Shown here: piece by piece, positions 23,394-33,131 of the stretch
How the letters are laid out: each line of letters starts with the position of its first letter
How positions within the stretch are numbered: the stretch's first letter is position 1
Assembly: GCA_040901765.1 (NCBI GenBank)
Contig: JBBDYG010000099.1
Span: forward strand, 1-64,000
Direction of reading: 5' to 3'
Source of the DNA: JBBDYG01 sp040901765
GTDB taxonomy: Bacteria > Planctomycetota > Planctomycetia > Pirellulales > Lacipirellulaceae
DNA: 64,000 nt
Program-made: the position numbers and the translations under genes
The notes under the pieces: generated by a model
Databases searched by the model: none
Seen by the model: the letters and a program-made list of their open reading frames with translations, nothing else
Told to the model about the DNA's origin: nothing

Positions 23394-24491
23394 TAAGGCG
23401 CGGCGCAGCTCGGTTACCGCCTCGCCGCGCAACGATAGATTGTTCGGCATGCGAAACACCAGATCGGCGCGGCGGAGAATCTGCGCCGGTGCCGCCGCAT
23501 TGTCGGTAAGCAACAACACTCGGCAATCGGCGGTGCGCGTGAATTGGCCGCGGCCGGGAAAGACAAGCACTTCCACTTCGGGCGCATCGCATAGCTCATC
23601 GACGCCGCAAACTTGAATGCCATGCGTCGATTCGATCGCGCGGTCCTCGTTGACAAACCGCACGGCCACCTCGTCGAGGCGGCGCTGAACCAGTCCCGAT
23701 AAACATCGCGTCAGCCGCGTATGCCGTACCAGCCGGCCCACATTCGGCCCCGACTTCCAATCGTTGCCCGCAGTAGGATCAGACGGGTGCCACAGGTGAA
23801 AGACCGTCGCACCCAATGGCGCCGATCGAATGCGGACGCCGGCGTTGCGAAGCCGAACACGAAAATCGTCGTCTTCGCACCCCCATCCAATGAACGTCTC
23901 ATCAAAGCCGTTGACGCGTTCATAGTCGCTACGCCAAACAGCAAAGTTATTTCCGCGGAGCTTGGGACGATACGCGTGGTGAACCGCTTCGTATAGCTTG
24001 GCCTTGGCGGCACAGGTCAAGAGCCGCAGCCGTTCCGAAACGGACACCCACTTCAAATAAACCGCCGTGCGAATCGCGGCGGCATCCAGTCGGCTCGACG
24101 TCGGTCCATCCAACCAATGGCACTGCCCAGCGCGCGCTATCCCCGACCGCCGAGCGGCCAGGTGGACCGCCACGAAATGGGGAGGCAGTACGCAGTCGCC
24201 ATCCGTGAATAAGAGGTACGGCGCCGTGGCGCTACGGGCTCCCGAGTTGCGAACTCGCGAAGCTTGGAAGCCATCATGCTGATGCGTGATGAACCGAAGA
24301 GGGAAAGGCGCGACCCGCGCGAAGCGCTCGACCACCTCGGGCGTGTCGTCGGTCGAGCCGTCGTCGCTGACGATTACTTCCATAGTTCCCGCGAAGCCGG
24401 TTTGGCTCGCCAGCGATAGCAAGCAACGCTCCAGATTCCGCGGGCGCTGGTAAGAAGTGACAACCACCGAGATTTCGGGTGCCGATGCCAT
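23379..24491 (-). CDS. Family 2 glycosyltransferase
   Basis: A 370-residue GT-A enzyme: ISVVVTSYQRPRNLERCLLS, VIVSDDGSTDDTPEVV, QASRVRNSGARSATAPYLLF, and the DxD motif FTDGDCV. The C-terminal galactosyltransferase-like motif FIGWGCEDDDFRVRLRNAGV suggests a chondroitin-synthase-like subgroup. It uses a nucleotide-sugar donor; the acceptor is unknown. The last residues (ALAAAA) come from the repeat at 23297-23393. Confidence 0.85.
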   Translation of the reverse strand: MASAPEISVVVTSYQRPRNLERCLLSLASQTGFAGTMEVIVSDDGSTDDTPEVVERFARVAPFPLRFITHQHDGFQASRVRNSGARSATAPYLLFTDGDCVLPPHFVAVHLAARRSGIARAGQCHWLDGPTSSRLDAAAIRTAVYLKWVSVSERLRLLTCAAKAKLYEAVHHAYRPKLRGNNFAVWRSDYERVNGFDETFIGWGCEDDDFRVRLRNAGVRIRSAPLGATVFHLWHPSDPTAGNDWKSGPNVGRLVRHTRLTRCLSGLVQRRLDEVAVRFVNEDRAIESTHGIQVCGVDELCDAPEVEVLVFPGRGQFTRTADCRVLLLTDNAAAPAQILRRADLVFRMPNNLSLRGEAVTELRRALAAAA

Positions 24492-24603
24492 AGCGCAGCA
24501 GAGCTAGCTTGCTACCGTTCAGTAACGGCAAAAGTTACCGGACCGCTACTCTTTATCGGCATGCGCGAGCAACGACGGTAAGAAGTTTCTAGCAACTACT
24601 GGG

Positions 24604-26286
24604 CTATTCGTCGGTCACACAGCCTTCGCTGGCGCTCTTCACGCTCTTGATGTACTTGTAGAGCGTTCCGCGAGTCGACTTATAGGCCGGTGCCTTCCAG
24701 GCAGCGCGCCGGCGATTCCATTCCACATCGGGAATGTCGACGTCGATCGTGTTCTTCAGCGCGTCGAGGGTTACTCGGTCGCCGTTCTGCACGAGAGCAA
24801 TTGGGCCGCCGACTTGGGCCTCGGGAGTGACGTGCCCCACGATGAAGCCGTGCGAGCCGCCGCTGAACCGGCCATCGGTAATGAGCGCCACGTCGGCACC
24901 CAGCCCGGCACCCATGATTACGCTCGTTGGAGTCAGCATCTCGGGCATCCCCGGTCCACCCTGCGGTCCTTCAAAACGAATTATGACCACGTCCCCCTTC
25001 TTAATCTTCTTTTGCTCCATCGCCACGAGCATGTCCTCTTCGCTGTCAAAACATTTGGCCGTGCCAGAGAACGTGTAGCCTTCCTTGCCGGTGATCTTCG
25101 CGACAGCGCCATCGGGGCAGAGATTGCCTCGCATGATGCGGATATGACCCGTGGCTTTCAGTGGCTTGTCGATGGGCATCACCACTTCTTGGCCCTTCGA
25201 CAGCCCCGGCAAGTCGGCGAGATTCTCGGCAATCGTCTTGCCGGTCACGGTCTGGCAGTTGCCATCAAGCAAGCCCGCCTCCAGCAGCAGCTTCATTACC
25301 GCGGGGGTGCCGCCGACGGCGTGCAAATCCTGCTGAACGTATTGCCCACTCGGCTTAAGGTCCGCCAGATACGGCACCCGCTCGCTCACGAGTTGGAAAT
25401 CATCGATGGTAAGTGGCACTTCCACCGACCGCGCCATCGCAATCAGATGCAATACCGCGTTGGTCGAGCCGCCGACCGCCATGATGACAGCCATCGCGTT
25501 CTCGAATGCAGCCCGCGTCATGATGTCGCGGGGCTTGAGGTCGCGTTCCAGGCACAGCCGAATCACTTCGCCGGCCCTTAAGCACTCGTCGAGCTTCGCG
25601 GGATCTTCGGCCGGGATCGACGAGCTGTACGGCAGCGTCATGCCCATCGCTTCGATCGCGCTGGCCATCGTGTTGGCCGTATACATCCCCCCGCAGGCCC
25701 CCGCGCCGGGACAACTGTGACGCACAATTTCGCAGCGTTCCTCTTCGGTAATTCGACCGGCAAGAAACTCGCCGTAGCATTGAAATGCACTCACAATGTC
25801 GCGCTTTTGTTCCGCGCCGCCGAACCGCGTCGAGCCAGGTTTAATCGTACCGCCATAGATCATTAGACTCGGCCGATTCAGCCGGCCCATCGCAATCAAT
25901 GCGCCTGGCATGTTCTTATCACAACCCGGCAGAGCGATTAGCGCGTCGTACCATTGGGCTTCCATGACGGTCTCGATCGAATCGGCGATGAGATCGCGCG
26001 ACTGGAGCGAGTAGCTCATGCCGCTGGTGCCCATCGAAATACCATCGGATACGCCGATCGTGTTAAACCGCAACCCCACCAAGCCCGCGGCTCGCACGCC
26101 TTCTTTCACCTTGGCCGCCAAGTCCATGAGATGCATGTTGCAGGGGTTTCCCTCGTACCACATGCTGGCGATGCCGACCTGCGGTTGGTGCAAGTCCTGC
26201 TCTGTGAGGCCGGTCGCCAACAGCATGGCCTGGGAGCCGCCGTGGGCGATGGATTCGGTGATTTGACGGCTGTATTTGTTGAGCAT
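24604..26286 (-). CDS. ilvD: Dihydroxy-acid dehydratase
   Basis: A 560-residue Fe-S enzyme of valine, isoleucine and leucine synthesis. Motifs include ALPGCDKNMPGALIAM (first cluster Cys, CDKNxPG), CPGAGACGGMYTANTM (second Cys), GGSTNAVLHLIA, and DGRFSGGSHGFIVGH near the C-terminus. Length and motifs match IlvD. ATG 26286 (LNKYSRQITE) is chosen; GTG 26295 would add three residues. It provides the 2-oxoisovalerate that LeuA uses. No attenuator like that of leuA was found upstream. Confidence 0.95.
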   Translation of the reverse strand: MLNKYSRQITESIAHGGSQAMLLATGLTEQDLHQPQVGIASMWYEGNPCNMHLMDLAAKVKEGVRAAGLVGLRFNTIGVSDGISMGTSGMSYSLQSRDLIADSIETVMEAQWYDALIALPGCDKNMPGALIAMGRLNRPSLMIYGGTIKPGSTRFGGAEQKRDIVSAFQCYGEFLAGRITEEERCEIVRHSCPGAGACGGMYTANTMASAIEAMGMTLPYSSSIPAEDPAKLDECLRAGEVIRLCLERDLKPRDIMTRAAFENAMAVIMAVGGSTNAVLHLIAMARSVEVPLTIDDFQLVSERVPYLADLKPSGQYVQQDLHAVGGTPAVMKLLLEAGLLDGNCQTVTGKTIAENLADLPGLSKGQEVVMPIDKPLKATGHIRIMRGNLCPDGAVAKITGKEGYTFSGTAKCFDSEEDMLVAMEQKKIKKGDVVIIRFEGPQGGPGMPEMLTPTSVIMGAGLGADVALITDGRFSGGSHGFIVGHVTPEAQVGGPIALVQNGDRVTLDALKNTIDVDIPDVEWNRRRAAWKAPAYKSTRGTLYKYIKSVKSASEGCVTDE

Positions 26287-26566
26287 GGGCCTCACGGGGG
26301 CTAAGGAGAGGGAATACGCACCAGACCGTGAATGATGGAAAAAGTTCGCTTAGGGCGAAAGGGGGGCGATCCGGCGGCATTAGCGCAGACTTGTAGCTGA
26401 AGTCGCAAGAATTCAATTGGACGGCGGAAGAATTCTGACTCTTGCGAGTTCAGCTACTCGGCTCGCAGGTAGCACTCCGCAGCCATTTCGGCCATAATCT
26501 TTAGTAAGCCTACCTAGCCGAACCCCGCCAGGCACTACTTGATTTTCACCTTGAGGACTCTCCGTA

Positions 26567-27853
26567 ATGCGCGTTTCAGATCTTTGTTTGGCACTCACTT
26601 TCTGGGTAGCCATTGCGTCAATCGCCCAAGCCGACATCCTCGGCGCGAGCTTCGGCCCGAACTTTGCCGATGGCAGCGTCCCGAGATTTGAGGACGACGG
26701 CACACCGATTCCCGGCGCCGGCATACCCCAGTTCAGCGCCGGCATCGGCCTCCCCGGTGGGGTGACCATTGGCCCCGATGGCAATATCTATGTTGCCACT
26801 GTCGATGGCCAAACCGGTACCGGCGAAATTCTCTTCTTCGATGGCGACACGCTGGCCCCGCTTCCTTCGCCGCACGAGAATGGCCGCGACGGCCTGTTCG
26901 GCCCGATGCCCTTTAACCCGCCGGCCGAACCCGGCGGCGACCCCGTCGCCCCCTCGCCCGCACGCTTGAAGTTCGGTCCCGATGGCAACCTCTACGTGGC
27001 CGACATGGCGGGAAGCTCCGTGCGAATTTTCGACGGCGAGACGGGCGCATTGCAGCCCAATACAAATTTGAACGGCTTCTCTGGCCCCACCGGACTCACC
27101 TTCGGTCCCGACGGCGCGCTCTACGTCGGCAATTTCAACACGGCGAGCATCGACCGCGTGTTGGGCGGTGTCAAAACCACCTTCGTGGCCCAGGCCACCA
27201 GCCCGATGTATACGCCCTCGTCGATGATCTTCCTCTCCACTGGCGACATGATCGTCGTCGATTTGATCGGCAATCAGCTTCTGAAATTCAATTCCAGCGG
27301 CGCGTATGTGCCAAGCTTCGACGAGGAGATGAACCCGGTGCCGTTCGCCGTGATTCCACCGGCGATTCCCAATCCGCTGCCCCCTGGCGCGAATTTCCCC
27401 ACGAACAGCCCGTCCGACATCATGTTCGACGCCGATGGCAACTTGCTCGTGAGCGTGCTCGGCATCACCTATCCACCCTCCACGCCCGGGGCGATCCTGC
27501 GCTACGATCTCGAGGGCAAGTTGCTCGAAACGGTGGTGGAAGATGTGCTGGGCGTTACCTCACTCGCCTGGATTCCTGCCGAGGGTGCGATCCCCGGCGA
27601 CTACAATTCCGACGGAAGCGTCAATCAGGCCGACTACACCAAGTGGCGAGGCGATTTCGGCAAGTGGGTCGCTAAGGGCGGCGGCGCCGACGGCAACGGC
27701 GATGGCGTCGTGAACGCCGCCGACTACGCCGTGTGGCGCGATCATTACACGCCGGCCGTTGCCCTAGGAACCGCCGTACCCGAGCCGGCCGCCTTCGCGC
27801 TCGCACTGATGGCGCTCTTGGGATGGCATTTGGGAATCCGGCGAAAGGCGTAG
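26567..27853 (+). CDS. Secreted beta-propeller protein with dockerin and PEP-CTERM anchor
   Basis: A 428-residue protein. It has a signal peptide (DLCLALTFWVAIASIAQA), then NHL/SMP-30-like repeats (GVTIGPDGNIYVATV, LKFGPDGNLYVADM, LTFGPDGALYVGNF). A dockerin-like pair of calcium loops follows (GDYNSDGSVNQADYTKW, DGNGDGVVNAADYAVWRD). The C-terminus is PEP-CTERM (VPEPAAFALALMALLGWHL, then IRRKA). It would be exported and processed by an exosortase. Ligand or substrate unknown. Confidence 0.88.
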   Translation: MRVSDLCLALTFWVAIASIAQADILGASFGPNFADGSVPRFEDDGTPIPGAGIPQFSAGIGLPGGVTIGPDGNIYVATVDGQTGTGEILFFDGDTLAPLPSPHENGRDGLFGPMPFNPPAEPGGDPVAPSPARLKFGPDGNLYVADMAGSSVRIFDGETGALQPNTNLNGFSGPTGLTFGPDGALYVGNFNTASIDRVLGGVKTTFVAQATSPMYTPSSMIFLSTGDMIVVDLIGNQLLKFNSSGAYVPSFDEEMNPVPFAVIPPAIPNPLPPGANFPTNSPSDIMFDADGNLLVSVLGITYPPSTPGAILRYDLEGKLLETVVEDVLGVTSLAWIPAEGAIPGDYNSDGSVNQADYTKWRGDFGKWVAKGGGADGNGDGVVNAADYAVWRDHYTPAVALGTAVPEPAAFALALMALLGWHLGIRRKA

Positions 27854-27860
27854 TGAAGAA

Positions 27861-27945
27861 TTAACAGGAGATAGCAGAGGAAGCAGAGAGCGAAACTACA
27901 CGATATTCAATATTCTCTGCTCTCTCTGTTTCCTCCTGTTCATAT
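27861..27945. repeat. Inverted repeat AACAGGAGATAGCAGAGGAAGC family
   Basis: AACAGGAGATAGCAGAGGAA (from about 27862) and CTCTGTTTCCTCCTGTTCAT (about 27924-27943) form an imperfect hairpin between two genes. Confidence 0.65.
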
Positions 27946-27982
27946 TTTTGGACGCTTGGGAAGAGATGGCCTAGAACATATT

Positions 27983-29020
27983 ATGAATGCTCCTCGATTG
28001 AATCGCACAGGCGAGCATTCTTCTATCTGCGCAATCTGTGTAATTCGTGGTTCTCACGGTCGTGGCTTCTCGCTTGTTGAACTCCTGGTAGTGATCGCCA
28101 TCATCGGCGCGCTCGTCTCCTTGCTATTGCCGGCGGTGCAGGGGGCGCGGGAGACCGCACGCCGCTCCAGTTGCACCAACAACCTTCGGCAACTTGGCAT
28201 CGCAACGGCCAATCACGTCGCGACCCTTGGCCACTTCCCTAGCGGCTCCGAAGCAAAGGCCCATCCCGGCGCACCAATTGCCCCGTGGACACTCTACCGC
28301 TGGTCGGCGCTTGCGAAGCTTACGCCCTACATGGAACAATCGGCCACCCACGACATGTTGCGGCTCGACCTTCCCCTCTACGGATCGAACCTGCAAGTCA
28401 CTCCTGAGAACGCCGATGCCGTCCGGCTCGTCGTCGGCGATTTTCTCTGCCCCAGCGACTTCGGCCGCGCGGTCTCCGACGACTTCGGCCCCACGAACTA
28501 CGCCGCGTGCGCCGGAAGCGGTGCCGGCGGAGGATCGCCTCGCAACACCGATGGAATTTTCGCGGTCAACTCGGCTACTCGCTCCGCCGAAATCACTGAC
28601 GGTTTGAGCAAGACCGCCCTCTTTTCCGAAAGCCTGTTGGGCGAAGTCCGCGGTTCCGACCATGACCCGCAAACGCAATACAAATTCGTTTTCACAGCAC
28701 CGCTCACGGAGACCCTGTGCAGCAACACGATCCAGTGGAACGTCAGCGAACTTCGCGGATTTGCCTGGGTCAATGGCGAGTACCGCTGCGCGCTCTACAA
28801 CCACCGCCTCACGCCCAACGCCACCACCCCGGACTGCATGGGAGTCGCCATCAGCGGAGCCGTGAGCGTCCGCTACACCCCCTACGGCTGGCGCGCCCCC
28901 CGATCAAGTCACCCCGGCGGCGCCAACCTCCTCACCGCCGACGGCGCCGTGCAGTTCGTAAGCGATGATGTCGAACTAGCGACGTGGCGGGCATTGGCAA
29001 CGATGCAAGGCGGAGAGTAA
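27983..29020 (+). CDS. DUF1559 prepilin-like protein
   Basis: A 345-residue protein. Prepilin methylation motif GRGFSLVELLVVIAIIGAL with its hydrophobic helix (about residues 27-50), then the DUF1559 body (QGARETARRSSCTNNLRQLG) and the C-terminal H-X9-DG signature (HPGGANLLTADGAVQFV). It is probably processed by a prepilin peptidase and assembled at the envelope. ATG 27983 is preferred over an upstream in-frame start at 27956. Planctomycete genomes hold dozens of such genes. Confidence 0.9.
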   Translation: MNAPRLNRTGEHSSICAICVIRGSHGRGFSLVELLVVIAIIGALVSLLLPAVQGARETARRSSCTNNLRQLGIATANHVATLGHFPSGSEAKAHPGAPIAPWTLYRWSALAKLTPYMEQSATHDMLRLDLPLYGSNLQVTPENADAVRLVVGDFLCPSDFGRAVSDDFGPTNYAACAGSGAGGGSPRNTDGIFAVNSATRSAEITDGLSKTALFSESLLGEVRGSDHDPQTQYKFVFTAPLTETLCSNTIQWNVSELRGFAWVNGEYRCALYNHRLTPNATTPDCMGVAISGAVSVRYTPYGWRAPRSSHPGGANLLTADGAVQFVSDDVELATWRALATMQGGE

Positions 29021-29071
29021 GTGAGCGCCGCAATGGCCGAAAACTTCCCAAGGATACAAGGATAACGGACA

Positions 29072-29536
29072 ATGGGACATCGTCTCCCGGAAGGCCGAAT
29101 CATTCCTCGCCTGCCTCGCGCGCGGTCAAGATATCAATTCCGACTCAAGACCTTTCTGATTGCCGCCATATTAGCGGGACCCGTTCTGGCGGTTGTCATA
29201 CAAGCTGGGCCGCATTTTTTGGCCCCGGCAGATCGAGTGCCACTCGCCAAATTGATCGCCACCGGGGCGGTTGCGTTTATCGTGATTCCGGTCCTGTTTG
29301 CCAATATCCGCCCGGGTTTTGGGCTCTTCTCCGCATTTCTCCTGACACTGTTTACTCTTCATGCCTGGAGCACAGCGTACTTCCATTTTGCCAGTCTCGC
29401 GACGGGCGGCGCTATTGGCCCGAATGGCCCACAAGTCGGGTGGGCCATGGGAGCGCTTGAACTGGCCTGCGTCCTCACGGCAATGCTCGTGGGCACCGTC
29501 GCAGGCTCACTGGTATCGCTGTTCAGTCGCGATTAA
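29072..29536 (+). CDS. Small multi-pass membrane protein
   Basis: A 154-residue protein with a basic N-terminus (GRIIPRLPRARSRYQFRL) and four hydrophobic segments at about 25-45, 60-77, 82-100 and 122-149. No known motif. It begins 51 bases after the DUF1559 stop, so the two may be cotranscribed. The first segment is the type of start seen in planctomycete membrane proteins with an RFRLRTFL-like motif. Confidence 0.6.
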   Translation: MGHRLPEGRIIPRLPRARSRYQFRLKTFLIAAILAGPVLAVVIQAGPHFLAPADRVPLAKLIATGAVAFIVIPVLFANIRPGFGLFSAFLLTLFTLHAWSTAYFHFASLATGGAIGPNGPQVGWAMGALELACVLTAMLVGTVAGSLVSLFSRD

Positions 29537-29747
29537 ACTCGCAACTCTGCTTCTGGATGATACGTCCCGCGAGCGAAACCACTCTCCAACGGCGCCCGAC
29601 ACGCTCCGCGCCCCCAAGACAGCGGTGCGGCTGTTACCACGTTCCGACGCATTCGCTCCGAATCAACCAATGCCTTCCGTCGTACTGCGGCCGACATTGC
29701 TAGCACTCCCGAACTGGTGCAGACTTCCTCCAGCCCGCTCACCTAGA

Positions 29748-31772
29748 ATGCCGCCGCGAAGGTTCGGCATTTCAATCTACCGGGTGAGCGTTTTGCGAAA
29801 GTTAGTTAAGCACACTTTGGCCCTGCTGTGTCTCTCGGGAACGTACTGCGCGTCGGCACAGGCCTACCTGCTCAGCACGGCTTGGCCGCAATCCGGTTCC
29901 GGTGCGCCCGTCATTCTTTCGTACAGTTATTCCAACCTGTTCGACGGCGGAATGCACAACCTGAATCAGCCACAACTTACGGGGGCCGTCGTCGAGGGGC
30001 TGGCTCTCTGGTCTGCCGTCGCCCCGCTTCATTTTGTGGAACAAAACGACGGCGGTCCCGTGCCCATCGAGGCAGCGGTACCGTATTCCGGCGTGAATCT
30101 CCCTTACATTCGCTTGGGGCACCACCCGTTCACCGACAACACGCTCGCCCACGCTTACTTTCCAGCATCGCTCACCAACGGTCTGGGTGGAGACGTCCAT
30201 TTTAGATCCGATGTGCCGTGGAACGTGAAGACCGGCTGGGTCCAAGGCCAATATCGCTACGACATTTTAGAAACGGCCACGCACGAGATCGGCCACGCCC
30301 TTGGACTCGACCACGAGGACGACGTGACTTCGATCATGAACTCCTATCACGGGGCTGAGTTCAACGGGTTGACCAGCGGCTTCCTCCACGCCGACGACGT
30401 TGGCGGCATCCAGGCGCAATACGGGGCGGGCTTTGGCTACGTCCGCGGACTCAACGGACGCCTGTATCTCAGCGGCACACAAGGCGCTAATTCGATCGAT
30501 GTCCGCGCTATCGCCGGCACGATCTACGGCAGTTCCTCCGGATTTGGCTCCTTTACCCGCGCCGACGACATCACGTCGCTTGAAATCAACGCCCGCGATG
30601 GTAGCGATGTGATCTATCTCAATGGACTCACCGCCGCGGTGACCGATGTCCAATTACTGTATGGCGCGGTCTCCGTGGAGTCGGGCATCGTCACCCACGG
30701 TGGGAGCACCTCGAATGTCGAGGACTACCACTGGTCCAACAGCACCATTAAGCTCACGGGCGGAACACTGGAAGCGCGGGCGGGGTTTGGCGGCACACTG
30801 GCCGGAAACTCCCAGTTTATTCAAACCGGAGGAAAGCACCTCACTCGAGACGGCCTGACGATCGGCCGCAATTTCGGCCATTCCACCTACGAGATGCGCG
30901 GTGGCGAGTTAAACACTCGGCTTACCATCGGGCAAAACGCCCAGGGAACTTTTCGCCATGTCGCGGGGACTGTCCTAAGTGGCGACATCACGCTGGCCGC
31001 CAATCCTGGCTCGGTCGGAACCTACTATCTCGAAGGCGGCATCCTCGACCTGCAAGACAACGACATTGTCTTCGGAGCAGGCGACGGTCGCTTCGAGTTT
31101 ACCGGCGGAACGCTCCGGAATGTCACCCAGTTCGCCGGCGATCTCGACCAGCGCGGGGGGCTCCTGGCGACTGGAAAACAGTCAGGACTGTCGCATTTAC
31201 AGCCACTTGGACTGATGACCGTCAGCGGAGATTACACGCTCCACCCCGGTGCGACGTTACAGCTCGACATTTCCGGAGCACAAGATCACTTAGGCCGCTG
31301 GAACGACTTGTACGAAATCACCGGCTCGGCAACGCTCGACGGCAATCTGCAAGTGTCGTTTATCAACAACTACACGCCCGAACCGGGCGATTCGTTCAGT
31401 TTTCTCACCGCGGCTGACGGCATTTCAGGCGCCTTCGCTGCATTGAATCTGCCGGCCCTTGCAAGCGGATTGGATTGGGAGCTTAGATTAACCGGAACCG
31501 CCGCCCTGCTGAGCATCGTTCACGAACCGATGCCCGGTGACTTTAACCGCGATGGAGTCGTCAGCGCCGCCGACTACACCGTCTGGCGCGACACGCTGGG
31601 ACAGACCGGCGCGGGTTATACGGTATGGCAAGCCAATTTCGGCGCGACCGTCGGTGGCGCCGGAGCACGATTCGACCACCACGGCGTGCCCGAACCGTCG
31701 TCGATGGTCTTTGTTCTGATCGCTAGTGCTGCCGCGGTGAGTTTCTTGCGACGGAGTGAAGGTAAGTTATAG
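29748..31772 (+). CDS. Secreted matrixin-like zinc metalloprotease with dockerin and PEP-CTERM
   Basis: About 674 residues. A signal peptide (VKHTLALLCLSGTYCASAQA) precedes a matrixin-like domain with HEIGHALGLDHEDD (HExxHxxGxxH, zinc and catalytic Glu) and the Met-turn SIMNSY. Next comes a beta-helix-like repeat region (GGTLEARAGF, GGELNTRLTIGQNAQGTF), then a dockerin-like loop (GDFNRDGVVSAADYTVWRD) and PEP-CTERM (VPEPSSMVFVLIASAAAVSF, then LRRSE). Start: ATG 29748, or GTG 29784 closer to the signal. The frame is open back to 29361, but overlaps the upstream gene and lacks signal character. Confidence 0.82.
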   Translation: MPPRRFGISIYRVSVLRKLVKHTLALLCLSGTYCASAQAYLLSTAWPQSGSGAPVILSYSYSNLFDGGMHNLNQPQLTGAVVEGLALWSAVAPLHFVEQNDGGPVPIEAAVPYSGVNLPYIRLGHHPFTDNTLAHAYFPASLTNGLGGDVHFRSDVPWNVKTGWVQGQYRYDILETATHEIGHALGLDHEDDVTSIMNSYHGAEFNGLTSGFLHADDVGGIQAQYGAGFGYVRGLNGRLYLSGTQGANSIDVRAIAGTIYGSSSGFGSFTRADDITSLEINARDGSDVIYLNGLTAAVTDVQLLYGAVSVESGIVTHGGSTSNVEDYHWSNSTIKLTGGTLEARAGFGGTLAGNSQFIQTGGKHLTRDGLTIGRNFGHSTYEMRGGELNTRLTIGQNAQGTFRHVAGTVLSGDITLAANPGSVGTYYLEGGILDLQDNDIVFGAGDGRFEFTGGTLRNVTQFAGDLDQRGGLLATGKQSGLSHLQPLGLMTVSGDYTLHPGATLQLDISGAQDHLGRWNDLYEITGSATLDGNLQVSFINNYTPEPGDSFSFLTAADGISGAFAALNLPALASGLDWELRLTGTAALLSIVHEPMPGDFNRDGVVSAADYTVWRDTLGQTGAGYTVWQANFGATVGGAGARFDHHGVPEPSSMVFVLIASAAAVSFLRRSEGKL

Positions 31773-31832
31773 CAGACGGCGAGGCGATGTTTCTGGCTGA
31801 ACGCGGACGATTCCGACTTATGGCGCGCGCTC

Positions 31833-32519
31833 TTAGTATTTAGCACTCGGCGGCCTTGGCGGCTCTACCTTTGATTCTGCCGAAGTAATAATCACTCGGT
31901 CCCCAGGCAACAGGCCATAGTTCGTAGCTAAATCGCCGCGAAGAATCAGTCCCTTCAGATCGACCTCTTGTCGAATTGATTGGTTTTTGTGGTATGGAGG
32001 CCGCGCCACGTGAACGGCATCTTCGATGTTGCCTGTCTTCGCAGCGAAAACGGCTTGTAGGACGGTTGATTCGCGCGACCATGGCAAAGGCGTGATTGTG
32101 TCGCCGGCGCCGTGCGACTTCACGATGACGTACACTTTCTTGCTATTGTATCCGGCAATCTCAACCTCTACTTGAGGAGTTTCTAGCTTGTCTGCCAGCC
32201 GCTTCTCGATCGCGTCCGTCGCTTCTTCAACAGTCAACCCCGCCAAATAAACGCGGCCGAACGTATTGAGATTGACGTTGCCGTCCGGACCTACTTGGTA
32301 AGTCTGCTCAATGCCCGCGTCGCGCTCATCGGACCGAATCGAAATCTTCAACGTATCTGGCGGCTCAATGCGGTAGGGCAAAGCGCGGGCAGTCGCTACA
32401 TCCCGTGCCCAATCCGCCGCGGGCAATTCATCCGGCTCCTCCGCCAGCGCCGACTCGTTGCAGAATGCTTGAACTGTGGCGAGAGTCAGCAACATTAGCA
32501 GGATAGAAGATGTCTTCAC
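31833..32519 (-). CDS. Periplasmic polysaccharide export protein (Wza/SLBB-like)
   Basis: A 228-residue protein. A signal peptide (KTSSILLMLLTLATVQAF) precedes the polysaccharide export domain: YRIEPPDTLKISIRSD ... YQVGPDGNVNLNTFGRVYLAGLTVEEA. A first SLBB-like beta-grasp segment follows (VYVIVKSHGAGDTITPLPWS), then LLPGDRVIITSAE. GTG 32519 is preceded by GAGGAG 13-18 bases upstream, so the open frame to 32612 is not used. No Wzc-like kinase is adjacent. Confidence 0.82.
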   Translation of the reverse strand: MKTSSILLMLLTLATVQAFCNESALAEEPDELPAADWARDVATARALPYRIEPPDTLKISIRSDERDAGIEQTYQVGPDGNVNLNTFGRVYLAGLTVEEATDAIEKRLADKLETPQVEVEIAGYNSKKVYVIVKSHGAGDTITPLPWSRESTVLQAVFAAKTGNIEDAVHVARPPYHKNQSIRQEVDLKGLILRGDLATNYGLLPGDRVIITSAESKVEPPRPPSAKY

Positions 32520-32669
32520 GTGAGAAAGCTCCTCGTTACGTGATTGACCGAGCCAGCAACATTTGGAAGTGTATCTCGGCCTCGCCATGTGAGTAAATAC
32601 AGATTGCGGCACGTACGCGACGCTAGCAGTTAGCGGCCGGCGCGGAATCGATTGAACACTGCGCTAATT

Positions 32670-32996
32670 TCACCCCGCCATCACCTGCACCCGCCCGCGC
32701 GCTCTCGGCTTCGGTCGAGAAACGGTGATTCGCACGTCGCAGCCCAGCGCGTTGAGGAACCGGAACAGCCGATCGGTAGAAAAACCGTCGAGCCGGCCGT
32801 TAAGCAGCGCGGAGACTTTCGGCTGGCTGATGCCGAGCAGCTTGCTCGTCGCGGCCTGGGTCAATCGACGTCGGCGAATGATTTTAAAGATTTGAGCGGC
32901 TAGCTCGGCCTTTGCCAAATATTCCTCCGGATTGGGAATCCTAAGATCGGCGAACACGTTGCCGCTGCTGTGGTAGATTTCAGTTTTCTTCGTCAT
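32670..32996 (-). CDS. XRE-family antitoxin-like regulator (HigA type)
   Basis: A 108-residue protein. Helix-turn-helix at about residues 45-70: RLTQAATSKLLGISQPKVSA, then LLNGRLDGFSTDRL, as in HTH_37 / HigA antitoxins. The N-terminus SSGNVFADLRIPNPEEYLAK is the family start. A toxin gene normally lies directly upstream, but the 135 bases there hold only a possible toxin remnant (KTEVAVSEYERLYGNRKS in frame, ending at the ATG) and a palindromic operator at 33075-33092. Confidence 0.82.
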   Translation of the reverse strand: MTKKTEIYHSSGNVFADLRIPNPEEYLAKAELAAQIFKIIRRRRLTQAATSKLLGISQPKVSALLNGRLDGFSTDRLFRFLNALGCDVRITVSRPKPRARGRVQVMAG

Positions 32997-33074
32997 GACT
33001 TCCTGTTTCCATAAAGTCGTTCATACTCGCTCACGGCCACTTCGGTTTTTCAGGTTGCTCCCGCACCATGGAAG

Positions 33075-33092
33075 TATCCCATTTCTGGGATA
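33075..33092. promoter_or_regulatory. Operator-like palindrome upstream of the HigA-type gene
   Basis: TATCCCA-TTTC-TGGGATA is a perfect 7-base inverted repeat about 80 bases upstream of the regulator. HigA-type antitoxins bind such sites to repress their own operon. The match to this function is inferred from position. Confidence 0.6.
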
Positions 33093-33131
33093 GTTCGTCG
33101 AGCCGCGATTGCTCACATTTTCAATGTTGCG

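Noticed and set aside
26287..26566. Possible leader peptide or attenuator upstream of ilvD
   Set aside because: No Leu/Ile/Val-rich short frame followed by a terminator was found there.
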